Program-made: the position numbers and the translations under genes
Notes under the pieces: model-generated
What the model saw: the letters and a program-made list of their open reading frames with translations, nothing else
What the model was told of the DNA's origin: nothing
Database searches by the model: none
Shown: positions 43,675 through 52,084 of the stretch, piece by piece
Numbering within the stretch: the first letter of the stretch is position 1
Layout of the letters: every line of letters starts with the position of its first letter
Source of the DNA: Pseudomonadota bacterium
Lineage (GTDB): Bacteria; Myxococcota_A; Polyangia; Haliangiales; Haliangiaceae
Length of the DNA stretch: 64,000 bases
Assembly (NCBI GenBank): GCA_023428295.1
Contig: JAEYYV010000084.1
Span: 1-64,000 of the forward strand
Reading direction: 5' to 3'

Positions 43675-46599
43675 TCACGATAGCAGGGCGAGCAGATCAT
43701 CGCGCGTGATCGCGGCGGCCCCGCCCGCATCCGAGAGCGCAGCGTCGGCGAGGGCGCGCTTCTTCGCTTGCAGCTCGAGGATGCGCTCCTCGACGGTGTC
43801 ACGCGCGACCATGCGATAGACCATCACCGGCTTGTCCTGGCCGATGCGGTGCGCGCGATCCGCTGCTTGATCCTCGACGGCGGGGTTCCACCACGGGTCG
43901 ACGAGGAACACGTGGTCCGCCGCGGTCAGGTTGAGACCGGTGCCGCCGGCTTTGAGCGAGAGCAACATGACGGGCGGGCCGCCCTCGGCCTGGAACTCGC
44001 CGACGACCGCGCCGCGATCCACGGTGGTTCCGTCGAGGCGCGTGAACCCGATGCCGGACTGCTTCAGGTGCGGCTCGATGAGATCGAGGAGCGATGTCCA
44101 CTGCGAGAATACGAGTGCGCGGTGGCCGTCGGCGACCGCGTCCTCGAGCGCTTCGAGCAGGCGGGCGACCTTGGTGGAGCCTTGCGGTGCGTCGCCGCCG
44201 CGGATCGCGCTCGGCAAGAGCGCCGAGTGACATGCCGCTTGTCGCAAGCGTAACAGCGCCTCGAGGGCGGCCATGATGCCCTTGCCCTGCTCGAGCATCG
44301 CGACGATCTCGCGCTGCGTGGCCGCGCGGATCGTGTCGTAGACAACGCGCTCGTTCTCGTCGAGCTCCACGTACATCACGGAGTCCGTGCGCGGCGGGAG
44401 CTCGCGCGCGACCTCGGTCTTCATGCGGCGAAGCACGAAGGGACGGATGCGCTCGCGCAGGCGCGCTGCCGCGGCGGAGTCACCTTCGCCGATCGGCTGC
44501 GCCCAGCGATCCGCGAAGTCCGTGCGTCCACCGAGGAGCCCCGGGTTCGTGAAGTGCAGCTGCGACCACAGCTCGTCGAGGCGGTTCTCGATCGGCGTAC
44601 CCGACAGCGTGAGCCGCCAGTTCGCTTTGAGCTTGTACGCGGCGCGCGCGACCTGCGAGTCCGGGTTCTTGATCGTCTGACTCTCGTCGAGGATCACCGT
44701 GTCCCACGGCACGCTCGCGAGGACGTCGGTGTCGTTGCGCAGGATCGGATAACTCGTGAGCACCACGTCGGCGGTGGTGTCGAGCGCACGTCGCGCGCCG
44801 TGATACGTGGTGACCGCGAGATCCGGTCGGAACTTGCGCGTCTCGACGAGCCAGTTGAACAGCACGCTCGTCGGCGAGACGACCAACGTCTTGTGCTTGC
44901 CGCGCGCGGGAATCGCGGCGAGCGCTTGGATCGTCTTACCGAGACCCATGTCGTCGGCGAGCACGCAGCCGAGGCCCGCCTCGCGACAGAACACGAGCCA
45001 GTCCACGCCGCGCTGCTGGTACGGACGGAGCTCGCCGGTAAACCCACCGGCCGCGTGTGCGACGGGGATCCCCGTGAAGCCGTCGAGCAGGGGCTTCAGC
45101 TTGTCGAGCTCCGGCGGTGGCGGCTCGTCGAGCTCCGCGGCGAGACGCGCGAGATCCGGCAGCGCGTACATCGGCACGCTGTGATCCTCGCCGCGTGCTG
45201 CGAGCAGATCCGCGACGCGATCGCCGTGCTGATCGAACCAGCTCATCGGCACGCGTCCCCAGCCTCCACCCTCGATCGGCACGAGGTCCACGCCCGCTTG
45301 CCACGCGCGCAAGGCCGCGGTGATCGACGCCGACTTGCCGTCGCCACCGAGCGTGACGTCGAACGCGTTGCCGTCGATGCGGATGTTGGCCTCGAGCGGG
45401 ACCGCCTTCGTCGCGTTCGCGGCGCGCGCGTCGGTGCGGAACCACGATGCGAGCGCGTTGTGCATGTTGAACGCTTCGCGGCCCTGCAGCTCGACGCGGC
45501 GACCCGGCACGAGGTTCAGCTCGTCGCGCAGGCGATGCACCAAGCGGCGCTCCGCGTCCTGATCGCGGACGGGGAGGGCGCCATTGAGATGTACGAGCGT
45601 GGTTCCGTCGACGCGCGCGCGGGGCGGATCGCCATAGACGAGCGTGGGGAACACGAGCAGGCGATCGCCTTGCTGCTCGACATCGAACGTCATGCGCGGC
45701 TGCTCGCGCGCGCCGAGCTGCGGCAGCGCCTTGGCGCGCACGTCGACATCGATGCGCGCGGCGAGCGCGGGCAGCGTCCTGCCGATCAGCTCGGGGAACG
45801 CGCTGCGCGGCACGTCGAAGCTCTGCGGCAGCTTCTCGAGCTTGTGGCCCGTGAGGTCCGTGGCGCCGATCGGACGCAGCACGTTGTCCGTGGTGCGCAC
45901 CACGCCGAGCGCGACGACATCGCGCACGCCGCGATCGGCCTCGATCTTCACGCGTACGCCGTGCGGCGCGTCCTCGACGATCGCGCGCGGCATCACCGGA
46001 TCAGCGCTCGTCGTGACCTGCTCGTCTCTCCACCGGACGTCGCGCGCGTCGGCGAGCACGCCGAGCAGGCGATCCAAGCGCTCGCCGCTGATCGGGCCCT
46101 TGCGCGCCATGATGATGGGGTCCGCGAGGAGGTCCGCCTCGATCGTCGCGATGTGTCCGGCCTTGCCCGTGCCGACGAGCGACATGAGCGCGCCCTTCAG
46201 CACCTCGGTCTTCTCGCCGCGCACGAGCTGCCGCTCGACGACGATGCCCGCAGGATCGGGCGACAAAATGTAGCGCAGCGGAACGTTCGCGACCGTCGCG
46301 ATCGGCAGGTCGCCATCGGCCTGCTCGGCGGCGATCACCGCGGCGACGACGTGCGAGCACACCGCTTCGCGGCTCGTGCAGCTGCACTCCCACTCGCCGT
46401 GCTTGGGATTCAAGATCACCTCGAACGGCGTCGGCCGACCCGGGACGCGAACCTCGAGATCGATCTCGTCACCACGCTCGGCGCGTCCGACCACACGGCC
46501 ATCGCGAGCGAGCGTCACGCCTTGCGACCAGGTGCGATCGTTCGTCTCTGCGCGGATGGCATCACGAAGACCGGACAGCACGGCCCAGCTACGTAGCAC
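43675..46599 (-). CDS. SWIM-finger SNF2-family helicase
   Basis: 974 aa from GTG 46599. A SWIM zinc finger near the N-terminus (WECSCTSREAVCSHVV) precedes a regulatory region of about 400 aa. The SNF2 ATPase has LADDMGLGKTIQALAA (Walker A), an ILDESQTIKN box in place of DEAH, LTLSGTPIENRLDELWSQLH and the C-terminal lobe LVFSQWTSLLDLI, LSLKAGGTGLNLTAADHVFL, HRIGQDKPVMVYRM. This is the bacterial SWIM-SNF2 (RapA-like) type, which remodels nucleoprotein or RNAP complexes. It is divergent from the ECF sigma gene with only 55 bp between the starts. Confidence 0.93.
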   Translation of the reverse strand: MLRSWAVLSGLRDAIRAETNDRTWSQGVTLARDGRVVGRAERGDEIDLEVRVPGRPTPFEVILNPKHGEWECSCTSREAVCSHVVAAVIAAEQADGDLPIATVANVPLRYILSPDPAGIVVERQLVRGEKTEVLKGALMSLVGTGKAGHIATIEADLLADPIIMARKGPISGERLDRLLGVLADARDVRWRDEQVTTSADPVMPRAIVEDAPHGVRVKIEADRGVRDVVALGVVRTTDNVLRPIGATDLTGHKLEKLPQSFDVPRSAFPELIGRTLPALAARIDVDVRAKALPQLGAREQPRMTFDVEQQGDRLLVFPTLVYGDPPRARVDGTTLVHLNGALPVRDQDAERRLVHRLRDELNLVPGRRVELQGREAFNMHNALASWFRTDARAANATKAVPLEANIRIDGNAFDVTLGGDGKSASITAALRAWQAGVDLVPIEGGGWGRVPMSWFDQHGDRVADLLAARGEDHSVPMYALPDLARLAAELDEPPPPELDKLKPLLDGFTGIPVAHAAGGFTGELRPYQQRGVDWLVFCREAGLGCVLADDMGLGKTIQALAAIPARGKHKTLVVSPTSVLFNWLVETRKFRPDLAVTTYHGARRALDTTADVVLTSYPILRNDTDVLASVPWDTVILDESQTIKNPDSQVARAAYKLKANWRLTLSGTPIENRLDELWSQLHFTNPGLLGGRTDFADRWAQPIGEGDSAAAARLRERIRPFVLRRMKTEVARELPPRTDSVMYVELDENERVVYDTIRAATQREIVAMLEQGKGIMAALEALLRLRQAACHSALLPSAIRGGDAPQGSTKVARLLEALEDAVADGHRALVFSQWTSLLDLIEPHLKQSGIGFTRLDGTTVDRGAVVGEFQAEGGPPVMLLSLKAGGTGLNLTAADHVFLVDPWWNPAVEDQAADRAHRIGQDKPVMVYRMVARDTVEERILELQAKKRALADAALSDAGGAAAITRDDLLALLS

Positions 46600-46610
46600 G
46601 TCAGGGATTT

Positions 46611-46638
46611 GGACCAAAGCCGTGGTACGGTGCGTCTC
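46611..46638 (+). promoter_or_regulatory. Candidate ECF-type promoter of the sigma/anti-sigma operon
   Basis: GGACCA (46611-46616), 16-nt spacer, CGTCTC (46633-46638), resembling GGAAC / CGTC ECF promoters and allowing autoregulation. A TACGGT at 46626-46631 could instead be a housekeeping -10. A Shine-Dalgarno-like GCAGGGG (46642-46648) lies 6 nt before ATG 46655. Confidence 0.4.
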
Positions 46639-46654
46639 GTGGCAGGGGCTCCGA

Positions 46655-47212
46655 ATGGAACGACGGCCGGCTGACCCGGAGGCCGACCTCGATGCCGCCC
46701 TGGTAGCTCGGATGGCCGAGGGCGACCGGTCCGCCATGGCCGAGCTGTACGAGCGTCACTCCGGGATCCTCCTGGGCCTCGCCCTCCGAATCGTTCGCGA
46801 ACGGCGCGAGGCGGAAGACCTCCTTCACGACGTGTTCCTCGAGGCCTGGCGCGCCGCCAAAGAGTTCGATCCGAAGCGAGGTCGCGTTCGTACCTGGCTT
46901 GCGATTCGTATGCGCAGCCGAGCCTTGGACCTGAAGAAGTCCGCCCGCGTCTCCCGGAATGCCGGTGATGCAGGCTTGGACGTCGTGGCCGATGACTCGG
47001 TTACATCGAGCCCGGATCACGCACGAGTGCGTGCCGCGCTTGCGGACCTGGGGCCCGACCAACGGAAGGTGCTCGAGCTGGCCTACTTCGAAGGATTGTC
47101 GTGTACGGAGATCGCCGAGCGGGTCTCGATCCCGGTCGGAACCGTGAAGTCTCGCATCGCGGCAGGTCTCGAGCGTCTCCGCACCAAGGTCGGACCTGAG
47201 GAGGCGACATGA
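46655..47212 (+). CDS. RNA polymerase ECF sigma factor
   Basis: 185 aa. Region 2: LYERHSGILLGLALRIVRER, then EAEDLLHDVFLEAWRAAKEF and GRVRTWLAIRMRSRALDLKK. Region 4: LELAYFEGLSCTEIAERVSI, then PVGTVKSRIAAGLERLR. The short linker and size fit ECF (group 4) factors. Its stop overlaps the anti-sigma gene (ATGA), so the two are made together, as in RpoE/ChrR-type modules. A GCAGGGG Shine-Dalgarno supports the ATG at 46655 against the longer open frame from 46376, which is antisense to the helicase. Confidence 0.94.
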   Translation: MERRPADPEADLDAALVARMAEGDRSAMAELYERHSGILLGLALRIVRERREAEDLLHDVFLEAWRAAKEFDPKRGRVRTWLAIRMRSRALDLKKSARVSRNAGDAGLDVVADDSVTSSPDHARVRAALADLGPDQRKVLELAYFEGLSCTEIAERVSIPVGTVKSRIAAGLERLRTKVGPEEAT

Positions 47213-47841
47213 GCGCTGATGTGAAGGAGCTCCTGCCGCTCTATGCCCTCGGAGTGCTCGAGGACGAAGACGCCACGCGTGTCGAGGATGCGATCGCTCG
47301 CGATCCATCCCTCGCCATCGAGTTAGCGGCCTATCAGGACAGTGCCTCGGCGTTGATCGATCCGGTGCGGCCCGATGGCAGCGTCAAGGCGAGGCTGATG
47401 GCCTCGATCGGCGAGAGCCGGTTCGAGAAGTTCACGAGCCAGCTCGCGAAGCTCTACGACGTGACGATCGATCGCGCGCGCGAGCTGCTCGGCCTCATGG
47501 AGCGCGCGACATCGTGGGAACACCCGATGCCCGGCATCGGGCTCGTGCATTTCGCTGGTGGTCCGGCCTACGCGGCCGCTGACTGCGGCTTCGTCCGCCT
47601 CGCGCCCGGCACGTCCTTTCCTCACCACACACACATGGGTGAGGAGGTGTCGCTTATCCTCGCAGGTGAGATCCAAGACAAACAAACCGGCGTGATCTAT
47701 CGCGCAGGTGACGAGGTCGTGAAGGGACTCGACTCCGACCACGATGTTGTCAGCACCGGTCATGAAGACGCGATCTACGCGGCCCGTGCGATGAACGGGA
47801 TCACGATTGCGGGAGCGCCCGCCCGTCCATCGCGTAGTTAA
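47209..47841 (+). CDS. ChrR-like anti-sigma factor with C-terminal cupin domain
   Basis: 210 aa. The N-terminal about 60 aa resemble the anti-sigma domain (ELLPLYALGVLEDEDATRVE, then DAIARDPSL) but have no His or Cys to bind zinc. The C-terminal cupin has FPHHTHMGEE, giving H140, H142 and E146, plus H178 in SDHD, the ligand spacing known from ChrR. ChrR holds its ECF factor inactive until singlet oxygen or peroxide changes the cupin or zinc site. It is translationally coupled to the sigma gene. Sensing by the cupin alone is inferred from the missing zinc ligands. Confidence 0.88.
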   Translation: MSADVKELLPLYALGVLEDEDATRVEDAIARDPSLAIELAAYQDSASALIDPVRPDGSVKARLMASIGESRFEKFTSQLAKLYDVTIDRARELLGLMERATSWEHPMPGIGLVHFAGGPAYAAADCGFVRLAPGTSFPHHTHMGEEVSLILAGEIQDKQTGVIYRAGDEVVKGLDSDHDVVSTGHEDAIYAARAMNGITIAGAPARPSRS

Positions 47842-47852
47842 TGCAACACGCG

Positions 47853-47858
47853 TATGAT
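47853..47858 (+). promoter_or_regulatory. Putative -10 box before small OB-like gene
   Basis: TATGAT ends 6 nt before ATG 47865 and favours it over the in-frame ATG 47841, which overlaps the previous stop codon. Confidence 0.4.
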
Positions 47859-47864
47859 GGGCCC

Positions 47865-48161
47865 ATGGGCAGCGAAGAAGGCATGCGGGTGGTGGGGACC
47901 ATCCGCAGCATCGAGCTGCACACGCTCGCCGCGAAGTTCCAGAACGTGACCACGCGCCAGGTCGCGAAGATCCAGCTCGACATCGAGCGCGCGATCGACG
48001 ACGACGGCGAAGATCTCGACGTCGTGAACCTCGCGGACCTGATGTTCCAAGGCCCGGCCGAGCTGATCCCGCGGTTTCACCAGGGTGATCGCGTGCAGAT
48101 CGTGACGAGCCCCGAGTCGAGCTTTCACATCACGAGCATTCGTCCGGCGCCGCTGTCGTAG
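47865..48161 (+). CDS. Small conserved hypothetical protein, possible OB-like fold
   Basis: 98 aa. Alternating strands (RVVGTIRSIELHTLAAKF, VAKIQLDIERAI) and a basic or aromatic pattern suggest a small beta-barrel, possibly OB-like. No motif identifies the function. A leaderless start at ATG 47865 is supported by TATGAT 6 nt upstream; ATG 47841 would add 8 residues. Confidence 0.7.
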   Translation: MGSEEGMRVVGTIRSIELHTLAAKFQNVTTRQVAKIQLDIERAIDDDGEDLDVVNLADLMFQGPAELIPRFHQGDRVQIVTSPESSFHITSIRPAPLS

Positions 48162-48163
48162 CG

Positions 48164-48889
48164 TCAGTCCAGCAAGCGGCGCACTTCGATCTCCGTGTGT
48201 GCGACGCCGACGATCTCGCCGTGGATGCGCAGCCACGGGCGCACGACCTCGATCGCGTCGTCGAGCGTCGCTGTCTGCACGATCATGTAGCCGCCGACGA
48301 GCTCCTTGGACTCCGTGAACGGACCGTCGAGAACGAAGCGCTGCGCCGCGGATCGCCGCACGCGCGCTCCCTTCTCGCTCTTCCTGAGGCCCTCGCCGCC
48401 GATCATCGTGTTGTTCGCGATCAGCGGCGCGCAGTACGCAGCCATCGGCGCGCTCGATTCGAGCGTCGGCGTCGGCATCACGTCCTCGTGCGGTGTGCGA
48501 ATGAACGCGATGAAGCGATGCGTGCCGCTCGTGCGGATCGGCGGAGGCGGTGGTGCCTCCTCGGGAGGCGCGCCAACATCTTCGGCGGTGAACGACTCGC
48601 GGATCTCGAGCGTGCCGTCCTCGCCGGGCGCGCGCTTCGCGAGCTCGATCGCGGCGGGTCGCGAGGGCATGTCGACGATCCACAGCGCGCGAAGCGACGA
48701 GCCGCCACGCACGACGGTCTCGCTCGCGTCAGCGGCGCGCGTCATGACCGCGCCTTCGTCGGCGAGATGTTCGAAGCCGCGTACGTCGATCTTCTCGGCG
48801 GCAAGAAACGCCGAAATGGCGTCGACAACCCTCGCATCGCCAGGCTTGTCGACTACATGCAGGGACATCACGAGTCTCACGGTGGGCAT
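48164..48889 (-). CDS. Two-domain YCII-related protein
   Basis: 241 aa. The second half (about 125-225) has the YCII-like signature: HRFIAFIRTPHED, MAAYCAPLIANNTM and the hallmark DGPFTESKELVGGYMIVQ, followed by WLRIHGEIVGVAHTEIEVR. The first about 110 aa form another alpha/beta dimeric-ferredoxin-like domain (VRLVMSLHVVDKPGDARVVD). YCII proteins are small cytoplasmic enzymes or accessory proteins often found next to sigma factors; an ECF gene is indeed about 1 kb away. It ends 3 bp after the OB-like gene stop and is convergent with it. Confidence 0.85.
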   Translation of the reverse strand: MPTVRLVMSLHVVDKPGDARVVDAISAFLAAEKIDVRGFEHLADEGAVMTRAADASETVVRGGSSLRALWIVDMPSRPAAIELAKRAPGEDGTLEIRESFTAEDVGAPPEEAPPPPPIRTSGTHRFIAFIRTPHEDVMPTPTLESSAPMAAYCAPLIANNTMIGGEGLRKSEKGARVRRSAAQRFVLDGPFTESKELVGGYMIVQTATLDDAIEVVRPWLRIHGEIVGVAHTEIEVRRLLD

Positions 48890-48890
48890 C

Positions 48891-49451
48891 CTATCGCTTG
48901 GTGATGTAATGCGCGGCGATCACGCCGCTGTTGAAGACCTTGGTCGAGCGCAGCTCCATGTCCGTCCGCTTCTCTTTCCACAGCGGCAGTCCTGCACCGA
49001 GGGCGACGGGGTTGATCGTCAAGCGCCACTCGTCGACGAGTCCCGCGGCGGTCAGCGTGTGCGTGAGCGTCGGGCTCGCGAAGATCATGATGTCGCCGCC
49101 GGGCTTCTGCTTCTCGGCGCGCAGGACGTCGACGATGTCGCTGGTGACGACGCGCACGTTGGGCTTCGTGGACTCGAGCGTGCGCGAGGCGACGATCTGG
49201 TGGACGGTCCTGTACCAGCGCGCGTGGCTCTGGACCCAGGGCGTCGCGTCGGGGACATCGCCGGCCGTAGGCCAGTAGCCCTCCATGAGCTCGAACGTGG
49301 TGCGTCCATAGACCGCCGTGTCCACCTGACGGATCAACGTCTGGCCGAAGCTCGCGAGCTCGTCGTCGTACTTCACGAAGCGGAAGTCGCCCGACACATC
49401 GGCCATGAAGCCGTCCAGGGAGATGTGCGAGAGAGAGATGAGGGTGCGCAT
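48891..49451 (-). CDS. Dihydrofolate-reductase/RibD-C-domain family protein
   Basis: 186 aa. LISLSHISLDGFMA, then YGRTTFELMEGYW, GGDIMIFASPTLTHTLTAAG and WRLTINPVALGAGLPLW are the RibD C-terminal/DHFR-like NADPH-binding pattern common in small stand-alone reductases. The substrate is unknown. It lies 1 bp upstream of the YCII gene on the same strand, so the two are probably co-transcribed. AAAGGAC about 13 nt before the ATG is a weak Shine-Dalgarno candidate. Confidence 0.88.
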   Translation of the reverse strand: MRTLISLSHISLDGFMADVSGDFRFVKYDDELASFGQTLIRQVDTAVYGRTTFELMEGYWPTAGDVPDATPWVQSHARWYRTVHQIVASRTLESTKPNVRVVTSDIVDVLRAEKQKPGGDIMIFASPTLTHTLTAAGLVDEWRLTINPVALGAGLPLWKEKRTDMELRSTKVFNSGVIAAHYITKR

Positions 49452-49507
49452 GGTCAGTTCGTCCTTTCACGAGGGCGACGAACCGCCGACGGGGCGATCG
49501 ACTATCT

Positions 49508-49527
49508 CGCGCGAATTTATTCGCGCG
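49508..49527 (-). terminator. Hairpin between LysE and DHFR-like genes
   Basis: CGCGCGAA (49508-49515), loop TTTA, TTCGCGCG (49520-49527): a perfect 8-bp stem downstream of the LysE stop (49546) and upstream of the DHFR-like start (49451). No U-tract follows, so a terminator, attenuator or operator role are all possible. Confidence 0.4.
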
Positions 49528-49545
49528 TGATTCCGGTGGGTTCGG

Positions 49546-50244
49546 CTACAGCGCGCGAATCACACCGGCGATCGCGATCGCGACAAACACGACCAGGGCG
49601 ACCTTCGGGATCACGCGTAGTGCGCGGTGATCGGGGCGCACCTTCGCGACCAGATAGCCGAGCGCGCAGAACCACGCCGCGGAGCCGAGGCCGACGCCGA
49701 TCGCGATCGCGATCGCGACCGCGAGCGATGCCGTCGGCCAGATCATCGCAGCCACCGCGACCCACGCCGCGAGCGCAGCGGGGTTTGGAAGCGTGAGCGC
49801 GATGCCCGAGACGATCGCGCGAGCGAGCGACGGATCCGGGGGACGAACATCGCGCGTCGACGCCCGATCGCGCGTCGATGTCGCGTCGTGCGTCGATGCG
49901 GCGTGGTGCGCAGCGCTGTCGTTCGCCCGCACGTCGCGTTGCGATGCGCGGCGGCGACGCCAGGAGGCGATCGCGAACACGACGATCACGAGCGCTGCGG
50001 TGATCGCGAGATAGCGCGTGAGCGTGGGCCGGCCTGTCACGAGGCGCCCGAGGCCGGCGAACGCGAGCAGCGTGTGCGTGGCATCGGCGAGCGCGCCGCC
50101 GAGCGCGAGGCCGCGTGCGTGGGTTCGCTCGCGCGCGATCGCGGCGTCGACGATCGCCACGTTGATCACGCCGAGCGGCATGCCGGTGATCGCGCCGAGG
50201 CCGATGCCCACCGCGAGCGCCGCGACGAGCTCCACGCTCTCCAC
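49546..50244 (-). CDS. LysE-family exporter
   Basis: 232 aa. Six-helix LysE/RhtB plan: VELVAALAVGIGLGAITGMP, then LGVINVAIVDAAIARERTHA, LALGGALADATHTLLAFAGL, and C-terminal SGIALTLPNPAALAAWVAVA (the conserved NP in the second half). These proteins export amino acids or other small metabolites by proton antiport. A charged cytoplasmic loop (about 97-140) with THDATSTRDRASTRD repeats is unusual for the family. GTG start at 50244, 3 bp after the kinase stop, suggesting one transcript. Confidence 0.87.
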   Translation of the reverse strand: MESVELVAALAVGIGLGAITGMPLGVINVAIVDAAIARERTHARGLALGGALADATHTLLAFAGLGRLVTGRPTLTRYLAITAALVIVVFAIASWRRRRASQRDVRANDSAAHHAASTHDATSTRDRASTRDVRPPDPSLARAIVSGIALTLPNPAALAAWVAVAAMIWPTASLAVAIAIAIGVGLGSAAWFCALGYLVAKVRPDHRALRVIPKVALVVFVAIAIAGVIRAL

Positions 50245-50247
50245 CCG

Positions 50248-51969
50248 CTACCAGATGATGGTTCCCTCGTCGGTGTCTTTACCGCCGAGGATCGTCGACG
50301 TGAACTGCTTGGTCTTGCCCTTGGGGCCGACAGCTTTGATCTTCTTTGGCCCCGGCGGAAGCGGCAGGCGCGTCATCGGTGTCTCGCCGATGTACTTGCC
50401 GTCGACGTAGATCGTCGTCTTCGCGTTCGACTTGATCGTGAAGTAGCCGAAGCGGCTGATCGCGTAGATGTCCTCTTTGCTCATCTCGCTTCCCGCATCG
50501 ACGTCGTGCGGCGCCTCGATCGCGGCGTCGATCGCACGAGGCGTCGCGACCTGTTCGCTGCCCGATCCCGATCCCTTGCTGCCGCTGTCCTCGCGTCCCG
50601 TGATCAGCGCGACGGCGATCGCGACCGCCGCGAGCGCGCCGATGACGAGCAGCGCGGTGACGAGACCCTTCCAGCGATGCGCGCGGAGGAGGTTCGTGTC
50701 CGGGTTCGCCATCCACAGGTCTTCGGCGACGGACTGCGAGAGATCGCGTACACCCGCGGGCAGCGGCGGCACGGCGATCTCGATGCGGCTCGAGCCCTCG
50801 CCCTGCACGATCATCGTCGGCACCGATTGCGGTGGCTGCGTGGTGACAGGCTTGGCGCGCGAGCCGAGCTCGCCACTGCGCGCGGCGGGCGGCAGTGGCG
50901 GCGGCGCGGGACGCGGCACGGGGATCGGCGGCATCGACTGGGTGCGCGGCACCGAGAGCGGCGCTTCTTCGGCGGCCTTGAGGATCTCGTCGCGCGTGGC
51001 CATCTCGTCGGCGAAGTCCGCCCTGAGCAGTCGGGCGAGATCGGCGGGGGAGGCCGGGCCACCGAGCGTGGCGAGCGATTGGCGGATCGCGTTCGCGAAC
51101 GCCTGCGCCGTGTCGAAGCGGCCGTTGGGGTCGCGCGCCATCGCTTGGATCAGCGCCGCGCGCATCCCTGGCGGTAGATCGGGGCGGCGCTCGCGAATAT
51201 CGGGGATGGGTTCCTCGGTGATCGCTTTGAACGTGAGGAAGTCCGAGTCGCGATGGAACAGGCGTTTGATCGCGAGCATCTCGTACATGACGATCGCGAG
51301 CGCGAACACGTCGCTGCGCCGATCGAGCGGCTTGCCGAGGATCTGCTCGGGGCTCATGTACGCGTTCTTGCCTTTGACGGTGCCCGTGCGCGTTCGCGAG
51401 TTCGCACCGCGCGCCTTGGCGATGCCGAAGTCGAGCACCTTCACCGTGCCGTCCCCGCAGACCATGATGTTCGGCGGCGAGACATCGCGATGGACGACGT
51501 GCAGCGAGTTTCCGTCGGGACCCTTCGCTTCGTGCGCCGCGTGCAGACCCTCGCACGCCTGGATCACGATGCCCGCGACCATGCGTACGTCGAGCATCTT
51601 TCCGGCCTTCGAGAGGCGCGTCATCATGCGCGACAGCGGGACGCCGTGGAGATACTCCATGGCGATGAACCACGTGCCGCCGAACTCGCCGAACGCATGC
51701 ACGTGGCACACGTTCTTGTGCGTGAGCTGACTCGCGAGGTCCGCTTCATCGCGGAACATCGTGACGAAGTGATCGTCCTCCGCGAGGTGCGGAAGGATCC
51801 GCTTCAGCACCAGCACGTCCTTGGGATCGGGCGGCGCCATTCCATCGCGCGCGCTGGGCCGCGCCAAAAAGATCTCGGCCATCCCGCCGGTCGCGAGCTT
51901 CGCGATCAGCTGATAGTTGCCGAAATCTCTGGCGTCGCGGGGGACCAAGGTCCCCGCCGGAATGGTCAC
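50248..51969 (-). CDS. Membrane-anchored Ser/Thr protein kinase with PEGA-like exported domain
   Basis: 573 aa. Kinase domain at about 17-295: glycine loop KLATGGMAEIFLA, catalytic Lys in VLVLKRIL, VHRDVSPPNIMVCGDG (catalytic loop), VLDFGIAKARG, and AYMSPEQILGKPLDRRSDVF (APE/DxxS region). A Pro-rich juxtamembrane stretch leads to one helix (LVTALLVIGALAAVAIAVAL), a Gly/Ser linker and a C-terminal PEGA-like beta domain (FGYFTIKSNAKTTIYVDGKY, IGETPMTRLPLPPGPKKIKA). It probably senses an envelope signal and phosphorylates cytoplasmic targets. GTG start; CATAAT is 6 nt upstream, suggesting a leaderless mRNA. Confidence 0.94.
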   Translation of the reverse strand: MTIPAGTLVPRDARDFGNYQLIAKLATGGMAEIFLARPSARDGMAPPDPKDVLVLKRILPHLAEDDHFVTMFRDEADLASQLTHKNVCHVHAFGEFGGTWFIAMEYLHGVPLSRMMTRLSKAGKMLDVRMVAGIVIQACEGLHAAHEAKGPDGNSLHVVHRDVSPPNIMVCGDGTVKVLDFGIAKARGANSRTRTGTVKGKNAYMSPEQILGKPLDRRSDVFALAIVMYEMLAIKRLFHRDSDFLTFKAITEEPIPDIRERRPDLPPGMRAALIQAMARDPNGRFDTAQAFANAIRQSLATLGGPASPADLARLLRADFADEMATRDEILKAAEEAPLSVPRTQSMPPIPVPRPAPPPLPPAARSGELGSRAKPVTTQPPQSVPTMIVQGEGSSRIEIAVPPLPAGVRDLSQSVAEDLWMANPDTNLLRAHRWKGLVTALLVIGALAAVAIAVALITGREDSGSKGSGSGSEQVATPRAIDAAIEAPHDVDAGSEMSKEDIYAISRFGYFTIKSNAKTTIYVDGKYIGETPMTRLPLPPGPKKIKAVGPKGKTKQFTSTILGGKDTDEGTIIW

Positions 51970-51975
51970 GTTAAT

Positions 51976-52011
51976 ATTATGCCCCAGGGATTCCTCGGAT
52001 TTTAGTCCGAG
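51976..52011 (-). promoter_or_regulatory. Kinase promoter with inverted repeat
   Basis: Minus-strand CATAAT (51981-51976) lies 6 nt before GTG 51969. CTCGGA / TCCGAG (51994-51999 and 52006-52011) with a 6-nt spacer forms an inverted repeat near -25 to -42, where a regulator could bind. Confidence 0.45.
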
Positions 52012-52084
52012 CTGTCATTAGTCCCCGCGGGCGACATCTACCACCCCATCTGCAGCACATCCGATGGTCAGCGCCGCTACAGCG

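Noticed and set aside
49860..49925. cgcgtcgatg-like short repeats in the LysE gene
   Set aside because: Reflects the Ser-Thr-Arg-Asp loop codons; too irregular for a regulatory repeat.
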